Made by a program: the position numbers and the translations under genes. A model generated the notes under the pieces. It was given only the letters and a program-made list of their open reading frames with translations, did not search any database and was not told the origin of the DNA. Below are positions 1 through 12,999 of a stretch of DNA of 53,983 nt, piece by piece (the stretch's first letter is position 1; every line of letters starts with the position of its first letter). The stretch is from assembly GCA_030141605.1 (NCBI GenBank), contig JAQGDQ010000039.1, positions 853,941-907,923 on the forward strand, given 5' to 3'. The stretch is from Tubiluchus corallicola (Eukaryota > Priapulida > Priapulimorpha > Priapulimorphida > Tubiluchidae).

Positions 1-2193
1 TTATCCAAGTACAATAATTTTTAATTATATTGTTTGTGAAAGATTTACTCATTATGTGAAAATCTGCATCAACTAGCAAGTGTGTATCGTTCAATGTCTT
101 TGCAGGTACATGTAGCTTGTGTCCTAGCTTTGTTAACATTTTGCAGATTTGATATTCCATTAGTTGAAATGCTTGGGAAAAGTTCAACTTAGGTCTTGTT
201 GCTACTGATTTGAGAATGTCACAAAAAAAACTTGGAGGTATGTGGTCGTATGTTTGTCTCAAAGTCACTCTTGCACAGAAGTAGCCACCAAGCAAGAGTT
301 TTGCCATCCTATATTGCTACGTGCAGAATAAAAAGAACACGCGCACTAACACACATGCTCTGCTTGTTGCCATAATTCTTAACCAGACAGTCTATATTAG
401 CTCATGCATCTGCTCAGAAAAGTGCGTTCAATTCTGACATGACATCACCATTTCCCGCAATGACGTCATGTTACTCCTACACACTCTAGGCTAGCTCTCA
501 CAATTCGCCCGGTTTTGGCGAACTAGTTGCAGACTATTGGTAGGAAAAGGAGACTGCAGATTCGAATCTGCACGAAACTGGTTAAAAACGATGGTCTAAA
601 ATGTCGCCTAATATAAATAGCTATCAAAATCACTGAGGTCTTCGATTATTTGTGCCAATAAGACTTAGTAGAGACGCGCGCACGAAAAGTGTAAACCGGT
701 GCACCGTTTTTAAAGGTGAGTTGAGAATTTTACAGTTCCATTCGTATAAAAAATCTAGTCATAATGGTTAGCATGCTTAGAATGACACAAACAACGACGA
801 CTAAAACAAAAAAGTCGGTTAAAGCTGCAAAATTATCATATAATAATCATATACATTCTCGAGTTTAATGTCAAAATTAGAAAGCCGTAAATTACGTAAA
901 TGTTTGCAATATACATAGAGAAAATTCACGTAAAGCTAGCGAGGTTGTACTCCTACCGCTAATTATAAAATGCTTGTATAACTGGAAATTATGCAAGTTT
1001 GTTCGTGTATGTTATTAACTATTTACACGGCTTCGTTACAAAGTGTTGCACTTTCCTTTCACTCGTGTAAAAAATGAGAGGTTTTGTTGCAAAATATTTA
1101 TATAGGTAGGTGGGCTTATAACGACAAATTTTAAATTTTTCAATGACATTTTTTTCAATTTTCGGGAAAAAGTACGCATTTTTGACTAACAATTCTGACA
1201 TCAAAACTCAGAATTGCAAATTTCATCCTGCAAATAGTAGGCTGTATGTGTATATATTGTGCAAATAAAGATTTATTCATCATCATCATCATCATCATCA
1301 AAACTCATGACTTCTACCGTTAATAATTACTATTAGTGTAAGATGCTTAGTGTATTTGGCATTATGCAGTAAAAAGTAAAGTTTCTTGTAAAAGTAAGAC
1401 AAGCTTTATTTAAAATTGTTCGTGGGCTTATAATAACAAATTCTCGAAATTTCTCATTTTTTTGCGAAAAGAGTGAAAACGCGTGTGAACTTGAGTACTT
1501 AGAGTTAGTTTTAAGCTCATGTTGGCAGGTATTATTGTTAACAATAAAAAACCTGTGCACTTTTCCTGTTTTGGGTAAATGTCAGTTTATTGTTACTGCT
1601 CTACGCCATTATGATTTCCACGCCTATATCAGCGTGCATAAGTAAATATGACGTTGTTTGTTCGTTGCACGAGTTTATTACAGACGGCAAGTAATAAGCG
1701 TGTGAAACAACACTCACGTTATACAACACCTCGCATATATTATCGTGTCATATTTACCTACCAATAAGTGATAAAGTAAGCCGTCAACACATTGTAATTT
1801 CTGACCAAATAATGTGGCATGTATGAACGGATCATACACAGTCAAACACACACACCTCCGCAAAATAGTGCGAACTTCGCGTTTTCGCTCCTGCTCAGCT
1901 GTTTGAGTTTTATATTAAGTATGAAATGGATTGAAAAATTATAATCCCGCACGTGTTAATGTTCACATAGTTGCGTTTAGAAGTGCAGTTTGTTAGATTA
2001 TAGAATAGGGAATTTATGTGCTTTAATCGTGCTTGGCTAGCGATTTTCGAATCTCTCGATTTTTTCCTTCAAATGATCAGTTTTCTTTCTTCTTTTAGGA
2101 AAGTTGGCTTTGTACTGTCCATTATTGGTAAATTGGAAGCTATGGAAATAATATTTTGTTTTATGTAAAAATAAATTTCTGTTCTGCTGTGTT
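1..2193. other. Intergenic, no gene seen
   Basis: No convincing coding exon on either strand; open frames here are short, A+T-rich and resemble nothing I know. A perfect CRE-type palindrome TGACGTCA lies at 461-468, and a short (ATC)n run at about 1279-1301. Neither is tied to a gene in view. Confidence 0.5.
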
Positions 2194-2348
2194 CCATTCT
2201 ATTCTATTCTATTCTATTCTATTCTATTCTATTCTATTCTATTCTATTCTATTCTATTCTATTCTATTCCATTCCATTCCATTCCATTCCATTCCATTCC
2301 ATTCCATTCCATTCTATTCTATTCTATTCTATTCTATTCTATTCTATT
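2194..2348. repeat. (ATTCT)n / (ATTCC)n microsatellite
   Basis: Pentamer array: ATTCT units, then a block of ATTCC units in the middle, then ATTCT again, decaying into degenerate units to about 2420. The open frame through it (Ser-Ile-Leu-Phe-Tyr repeats) is an artefact of the repeat. Confidence 0.97.
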
Positions 2349-3060
2349 TTGTTCTGCTCTGTTCTATTCTAATCTATTTTGTTTTATTAATATTCTGTTT
2401 TGTTCTATCTTATTCTGAGCTCAGTGCAAAGGTGGAGCAATAATAATAATTAAATAGCACATTACAGAATTGGAAGAAAAAATGCTACTGGGCAATAAGT
2501 GTAAGGCCTTACACCTAATTCAGACCAGCATTCAGAGACACTTAGCTTGGGCGCAGAATAAGACTTCTAAAATGAAGATTACCGTTAGATCATCGTTAAA
2601 ATCATTGCTACAAAAATCCTCGTTATGTTCGCCTTTAAACTGTACGAATCTGACAAAAGTGATATGGACATTAAAAATCATTTTACTTATTAAACAAAAT
2701 ATTGTTATTAATGATAGCAACGAAGGTCAGTCATCAGCTACAAGCATATAAACTAAATCGCACCTGCTCGCAAAGCACGTACCGTACATTTTAGTAACGA
2801 CTATTTAGTGTTTCACAATAAAATACTCAGGAGATTTCGATCCTATTGAGTCTGTTTATTGTTTTCAGCCTCACTTTTAAGTAATAGTCATATTTAATGA
2901 ACATTACAATGTACAGAAACTGTGAATGGTGTATGAAATATGTGATAACCTTGTCAATTTAAATTTTGATTAATTTTTGAATATGTACCGCGGTTAGGCC
3001 TTAGGGCAACAGCTATGAATTATTTAAAAATTATTGCAGGTTGAATATATTTAAATTTTC
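2349..3060. other. Intergenic, no gene seen
   Basis: Degenerate end of the pentamer array followed by A+T-rich sequence. An open frame at 2470-2751 (+) has no recognisable domain and a composition no different from its surroundings. Confidence 0.45.
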
Positions 3061-3185
3061 CTTTTTGAATAGAGTTATTGAAATTTGGAACTCTTTGCCA
3101 GAAGATGGTGTATGCTAACTCTGTACAGTATTTGATTCAAAATAAAAAAAAGAATTTAATGATCTTTTGTAAATTTACTTGCGAC
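3061..3185 (+). mobile_element. LINE 3'-terminal coding remnant
   Basis: The translation contains RVIEIWNSLPED followed, after a one-base frame change, by VYANSV. This is the usual C-terminal block of CR1/jockey-type non-LTR retrotransposon ORF2, where the pattern is R-V-V-N-x-W-N-S-L-P followed by a short F-K-x-x-L segment. It is frameshifted and has stops, so it is a relic. Only the last about 40 residues can be seen; no reverse transcriptase lies upstream. Confidence 0.6.
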
Positions 3186-3854
3186 TAATAACTTTGAGGT
3201 GCCTGCAAGAGCTTCTAGGCTTGGTGGTCTTCTCCATTCAACAAACTGTTAATTTATATATACTGTAATTACGACTTTGTATTTGTGCAGTTTTTCTGTA
3301 ATTTAATTTTTATGTTGAAGGTATAAATACAAACACGATTAATGTATAATTATAATATTAATTTACTAATATAGCAGTTGATAAGGACTCAAGAGGACTC
3401 CATACATCCTGAGTATTTTGTTGCGAATGTTTAACGTTTAGGCACAGTTTTATGCATTTAATGAATAAACTTACACCGGTTAAGCTGACAAAATAGTTGT
3501 AGCAAATCTCGAAAAGCCATTATTCGTTCCATTTCTTCGTCATTTTTTTCATCCGAGAATAAAAATGGAAGTTTTCTCAGTTTCTGAAAGTTGTTGATCG
3601 TGTTCATGATAGTCGTATGTTGTTAATTCTGTTCATGAGTGTCATAAGTTGTTAGCTGTGCTCACGAGTGTCATAAGTTGTTCAGTTTAGTGTTTCATTT
3701 GCTAACTTCTCTCCCTGGCTGTACTCATTCATCTTTCTCAGGTGTCTAGTCTGCACCCCATTCATTTAATTGTACGTTTTTTGCTCTATTTTGTTTTTAT
3801 CATTAATGACTTTTTTCTGTTCGTTTTGTTGTTTGTTGAATTAAAAATCACTCA
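3186..3854. other. Intergenic, no gene seen
   Basis: A+T-rich sequence with a weak repeat of the phrase GTTCATGAGTGTCATAAGTTGTT between about 3600 and 3685. No coding signal. Confidence 0.45.
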
Positions 3855-4265
3855 GGTGATCGGTTGTTTGTGGGTTGGCTAGTCAATTGGTTGCCAGTCA
3901 GCCATTACGATGTATGGTTGGGCTGCTGGCTGACAGTTTGTTGGTTGCATGATAGATAAATTTATTGTTGGTGTTTTTACTTACTTGGTAGATTGGTCAG
4001 TCAATCAGTTGCCCAGTTGAATGGCTGGTTGCTTGTGGTTGCATGATCGGTTAGTTAATTGTTGAATGGTTAGTTGATTAGTAAGTTGGTCAGTGAGTCG
4101 GAAAGTCCATTGGTAGCTTACCAAGTTGGAGGGCCAAATGTCGTTTGGTTGGTCGAGTGGTTAACCTGTTGCTTTGTTCGTTAATCCTTACAATCGTTAC
4201 ACTTTTTTCAGTTGACCGGCTGATAAATCGACAAGTTATTAAATTGGTCAGTTGGGTCTGCCAGT
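3855..4265. repeat. Degenerate GGTTGGTTG-type minisatellite
   Basis: About 400 bp built from imperfect tetramer and octamer phrases such as TTGGT, TTGGTCAGT and GGTTGCATGAT, never exact for long. It looks like an old simple-sequence array that has drifted. The open frame at 4145-4402 runs out of it and is not credible as a gene. Confidence 0.6.
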
Positions 4266-7225
4266 CTGTCTTGAGCCGCGGACATTTGTATACTCATCCA
4301 AACGTGGCTGAAACATCTCTGTCTGTTCAAGCAGCTCAACGTCTTATTTTGACGAATCATGTTTTTGAAAGTGAGATGGTCCTTCCACTATCAACATCAT
4401 AACATGATAAGTAGGCCGTATCTTTGCGTGGCAGATACTGACCAGCAGTGTGCGAAACATCGCAAAACTGCACGCAGAAGTAACTTTGTCGCCATTTTGT
4501 CCATCTTGTCTCAGATAATAGTTGTGCATTACAGACAGTTGATATTCCAAGACCTGTTCTGTTATTGCACTTTTGAATCCACACGTTAGGAACACACTAA
4601 CAATCCAGAGACGTCACCTTTATTAAACAACGAATTGTCTGGGTTTTGCCAAGTTTCTATGGTTATCAGCTGCAAAATATGCAGCAAGAAGTGCGATTTT
4701 TTTTCACAATAGTCAGTGCAATGCTATTAAGTTGCGCGTCATCGTTATTGAACGGACTTTTTTCCGAAAGTCGCCTAAGACGCGATAGTCGCTCAAAAAC
4801 CGGTTTATTAATGTTGTCGTTTTGCATCGGTTTCTGATCTTTGTACTCGGCTTAGACGAGAACATTATAATAATGATTGCATAAAACACCTTTTTCTGTC
4901 AAAGGTGCTGGCTGGAAGGAATGCAGTAGACTGTGTGAGGTAGGACTCTTAAAGATTCATCTGGTATAAATTGTGATAGGCTAATTTGTGTGTCATTAGG
5001 ACTAAAATTGTGCATTTGGTATGACCATCAATAAAAGTAATTTTTAATGCATTGGAAAACTTGCACCAAAGTCATCGATGTCGTCTAGGTGTTGCTACGT
5101 TCTAAAAACATGGCACCTGTAACAGTTGATGTCACGTATTGCTGTCCGCCGCCACTGTCCACGATGCATCATCCCTCAAATCTAGAGTTGTATTTTGCTA
5201 AATCTTTTTGCACCAAAGGATAGAGGACGAAAAACAACTAGACGGTAGGCAAGCGCCAGCAAATCAATTCACAATCAATCGACAGAGGACAAAAATCGTG
5301 TGACAAGAATCAGACAGAAGATCCGCAAGCAGTAATCAAATATTTTACAAAATTTTAAAATAGAAATGTGAAAAGTTTAAAAAAAGCGTCAAATTGCCGC
5401 AAATTTTTTACTTATGGGACCGAGATGAGGTTGTGCCCTCATCCAGTATGTCTACCTTCTTTTTTGGGTGTGGGGTGAAGCAGAGGACTGCAAACAGATC
5501 TTTTTTGCACGTGGTCAAAAAGGTGTCCAATCGTTGAGGCGCTATCTTACCAGAGTTAGGCTTACTAAGTCTTCAAGTTTGTTTTGGCTAGAGTCTGTGC
5601 GCTAACAATTCAAGAGTACGTATTTGAATAGTCATCAAATTTTAGGTGTGATAAAGCGAATTAAACTTACATGGTTTTTATCGTTTTGGGACTGGGGTTC
5701 AAAATACGACGTTTTCAGCGTTCATCAGCGGAGCTTGCGAAGAGACAGCGCAGACAAGTTATACTGCGTAATAGTAATGGCAATAGCGATAGCGATAAGC
5801 AATAGCAATAGCAACGATTGTGCATATTAATACGAGCAGAGGTGAGGAAAGACCAAACCGTCACCCAGTCAGTCAGTCACAAACCACGTGAGTTTGCTCG
5901 ACGTCAGATTTCACTCAAGGTCAAAATTTACAGTCTCTTGAGACCGCAAAAAATTGTCACAGTTAAAAAGGCCTAATACTCGTTAAGAGGGACATCTTAA
6001 GTGTTGATCAACTGCTATCCATTTCTTTTGCTGATTTTTAAGCTACAAACAAGAAGGTCTGCTTACAACCAAGGCTGAATTATCCTTCTACAGGCTAGTA
6101 TAGACTGAAGCCTTGGGCCCTCAAGCTTTGGTAACATTTGGTAAAAAATCTGTAATTCCACATACGGTTGTGCTGAAATATGTGGTAATTTGGTTCGCAA
6201 TAACTAGTAAAATAGTGGTATTTTTTAAAGAATATTTTTATTGACAAACAAAAGATAACTATTTTAGTTTATTTAATGGAATTTGCTATAAGTTTACTTC
6301 AAGCTATGTAAATGTTGCTAACATATATCACGAGTAAAAGTATTTAAGGCGAATGCCGGCGAGTTAGAGGGTGGTTCCATCTGAGGGGAAGATAATTTCA
6401 TTAGTCGAGGGCCCCAAAAAGGTCACAATCCGGCCCTGCATACAACTACTGCAGCAGAACATATTTCAAACAGATAAATAAGCTCAGCTTAAGAATTTGT
6501 GAAGATGTTTTTTCTAATGCGTCGTGTCTATGGGTGTCTGTCTAAATGCAATTGCAAGAAACAGCACAACACTGTTATTAAGTTTTTTTGAAAAACAAAT
6601 AAATGATGGACGTTAACCTCTTTGGTGGTTCATATTGTCCGTTTCCCACTACGACACCATTTCTAATTATTCAATTATCAAAATGGGTTTATCGCATGTT
6701 TGTTGTGTTTCTGATCACGCAAGCATGTATGCGCGTTGTGTTAGTGATTAATTACTTTGCCGAAAAACTCCTGTCTCCTAGCTGCCCTATAGTAAAAGCA
6801 GTTAATCACGTCGTAGCAACCGGTCTAATACATTTTGCTTAGATGATTATTTGTAGACGTGTAAATGGATATTTTCTTAACTAACAGAAGCTAAAGTATA
6901 CAAAGACACTGCAAAGCACAACGAGTCCCTAGATGAACGTTAACATTCAATCCTACACCTGAACCGAATAAAGAAAAAACTACTTGACTTGTGTATAAAA
7001 ATACTGGCTGTCCCTGAAGACACATTCACTCGGTCTACGCCTACTAAACGTAACAACCGTCTGCATTCGGGGCATAAAACACTACAGGGTTTGCAAAGAA
7101 AAAACTCTGACAAATTATAAGCATACAAACATTTCGCTCCAAATAATTTTGACGCCAAATAAACAAAAAATAGTTAAAGAGGACTAAATAAAAGAAATCA
7201 CTGGTTATAAAGCCAATTGGTCACC
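4266..7225. other. Intergenic, no gene seen
   Basis: Nearly 3 kb without a coding exon I can support. Around 6350-6440 a G+C-richer patch ending in a GGCCC...CCGGCCCTG phrase looks like a transposon end, but I cannot assign it. The open frames at 4145-4840, 5624, 6603 and 6940 have no recognisable motif and no consistent splice context. Confidence 0.45.
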
Positions 7226-7367
7226 AGCGGTTATAACGTGTCATCAGATTTTGCGGCTTAATTGGACCCTTCACATGACATATCAGCAGCTAATATGTTA
7301 GTTAGGTTGTTGGGACCATGTGGAGGGTCCAGTTAAGCCACAAAACCCGATGAAGCATGGTAACTGC
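7226..7367. repeat. Imperfect inverted repeat / foldback element
   Basis: Two arms of about 52 bp, 7226-7277 and 7317-7367, are reverse complements of each other at most positions, separated by a loop of about 39 bp. The best conserved core is GGCTTAATTGGACCCTTCACATG on the left, read from its last 20 bases as TTAATTGGACCCTTCACATG. It resembles a short MITE or a decayed palindromic element; target duplication is not clear. Confidence 0.75.
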
Positions 7368-9873
<2,506 letters not shown>

Positions 9874-10578
9874 ATTATTATTTATATTTGTTTATATCCA
9901 CGAAAATCAGACCACAAGCGTTAGGTAATTGTTCTTATGGAGAAGGGTTACTGGTAGTGATGAATCGTGTTTTCCCTACAGATCACATCGCTGAAAAAGT
10001 TTGAGTTTTGATGGAAACTCTGCATGTACTCCAGCTAGTACGATTTGCAAGTAATAAACTTTGCTAACTGCGTAGGGAATAATGGGAGCAACGAAGATGA
10101 CGCAGCTTAGCATAAATGACAGTTCTTTCATTTCCTTCCTTTTGAGATTTCTGATGGACATCTGCTGTCCCGTTACTCCAAGTTAGCTTAAAGGTTTAGT
10201 TTGTAAATAATTACTCTTCTAGAAGATTTACATGTTTCCCCAGTGTATATACTTAACATTATAAGACCGTGTTTACGTGCTGGCAGGCACCTATGTAAAG
10301 GACTTCAACGTCATTGAGTAGGAAGCTGTTTTTATTCAGGTGCAGTGCGCATGAGTAAACGTCATTTCTACCTGGAATCACAAACTACCTGGAAGCAAAA
10401 ACATTGAAATAGACTTGAAAATTTTAGCATGTGGGCCGAGCCTAAGAGCAAAAGATGATCCCACGCAATGTTCTAGCTAGAATTGTTTGGGATTGAACAT
10501 TTGGTTTCAGAAAATTGCATTAGGCTTATACAACAGAACACGTTGCTACAAGTCTTCTTATCTGCTCTGGAAAGCTAT
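9874..10578. other. Intergenic, no gene seen
   Basis: Unique-looking A+T-rich sequence between the trinucleotide array and the next transposon. No coding exon recognised. Confidence 0.4.
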
Positions 10579-11382
10579 AAAGCCTCGTTTCCACTGCGTC
10601 CGCACAGACACAGACTTTTCTGTCCGCACGTTTTACGTCCGCAAAAGTTGTTTCCATTGGGACCGCACTCATTCCGTAAGCCTTAAAATTATCTACTGTA
10701 GCTTTTCTCCTTATTACTAATATGTTGCAGTTGATTATGATTTTGCACGTCCGTATGTTGCAATTTTTACAGCGTGTTTTCTAAGGGAATTTAAATAGTC
10801 TAGTTGAATTCACTTCAAATAAAAAGTGGCTTTTATTATAAAATTAACAGTGTTTTGAAGCTTATTATTTTCTCCCTGTAACAGCGCAACAGAGCAATGC
10901 AATTTTCAGCGCAAAGTCGAAATATTGTGGCAATAGAGAGCATAAATGCATGTATATACTACAAATTTAAAAAATGCATGCACCATAGCATCGCAAAATC
11001 AAGCCTAAATTTTTTGAAACGTTAATTTAATAACAAAACTACATACATTCTACCTTCAGTATTAAGCTGAAAGGCAACTTCGGCCCGCAGCTGTCTTGTA
11101 AAATCTCTGTAGCTGTATTTGGGATTACTTTTGTCATACAAAGCAGGTCTGATCGCCACAGCGTGTACGATCTGTTTGTCCTCCATTATAAAAATGAGCT
11201 TGTCCGTCCGCACAAAAAAGGTTGAACAAGTGCGGATCCGGGCGTATACGTGGCTTTCGGTGCGGAAACGACAGACACGTAAAACAGTGGTATTCAAAGG
11301 CGGGCCCATGTATGAATTTTTTTCGTGTGAGTCATACAGAAAAAGTCTGTGTCTGTGCGGGCGCAGTGGAAACGCTGCTTTA
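10579..11382. mobile_element. Non-autonomous DNA transposon, 44-bp inverted ends, PIF/Harbinger-like
   Basis: The left end (about 10579-10625) and right end (about 11336-11382) are near-perfect reverse complements over about 44 bp, with the shared core GTTTCCACTGCG followed by CCGCACAGACACAGACTTT. The 800-bp element carries on its minus strand a short exon resembling a MADF domain (11054-11186) but no transposase. MADF/SANT-like second proteins are known from PIF/Harbinger elements, which suggests a deletion derivative of one. Further short inverted phrases (CGTTTTACGT type) lie just inside the ends. The target-site duplication, TAA or TTA by family expectation, is not exact here. Confidence 0.7.
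11054..11186 (-). pseudogene. MADF-domain-like first exon inside the transposon
   Basis: Begins with ATG at 11186 and reads MEDKQIVHAVAIRPALYDKS, continuing NPKYSYRDFTRQLRAEVAFQ, then a plausible donor (GAAG followed by GTAGAA) at 11054. The pattern (acidic start, I/V, short gap, RPALYD, K, Y, RD) is that of the N-terminal half of a MADF DNA-binding domain, as in PIF/Harbinger companion proteins and in Adf-1. Only about 44 residues remain and no following exon is present before the transposon ends, so it cannot make a full domain. Confidence 0.5.
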
Positions 11383-11861
11383 CTTGTCCTCAATGTCAGG
11401 GTGGTACAAAATCTTTTTTACTGGGGGCTACAAAAACAAGATAAAATAGCACAGAATAATCGATGAAACAATAAAGAATCTACCACGCCTTCGCGAGATT
11501 TTTGTGTACCATGCGTTGCTACAAGTGGGAAATGACATTAGAGGTGTTATTATGATCAGAAGCCCCGCAGCTTTCACGCACTACGGAAATGTTATGCATT
11601 ATCAATCCTATCCTTACTATACCGATCTTCGCTATTATTGTATTTCCTGACAACCCTTACGTACGTCTGAAAACGTGGGCGTAACTTTATCGGAATTGGC
11701 GCACGGAAGAAACCTCTGAACCTGTCTTGACGATACCTGGGCACGAGATACTTATATATTGAGGGAACATTCAAAAAGGTACCGTACTGACAAAAATAAT
11801 AAGATGTTATATTGACTTGACTTGAGGGACCGAGATGGGTTGTTACTTTGGGGTAATGTAT
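11383..11861. other. Intergenic, no gene seen
   Basis: Spacer between the PIF-like element and the next microsatellite; no coding signal. Confidence 0.4.
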
Positions 11862-12936
<1,075 letters not shown>

Positions 12937-12999
12937 CGTGACGTCATTTTAAATCGAATTGAATTATTGTTCAAGTTCATATATGGAAATACGGCATAT

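Noticed and set aside
540-600. tRNA B-box-like GATTCGAATC
   Set aside because: It is a short palindrome; no A-box or cloverleaf could be drawn around it.
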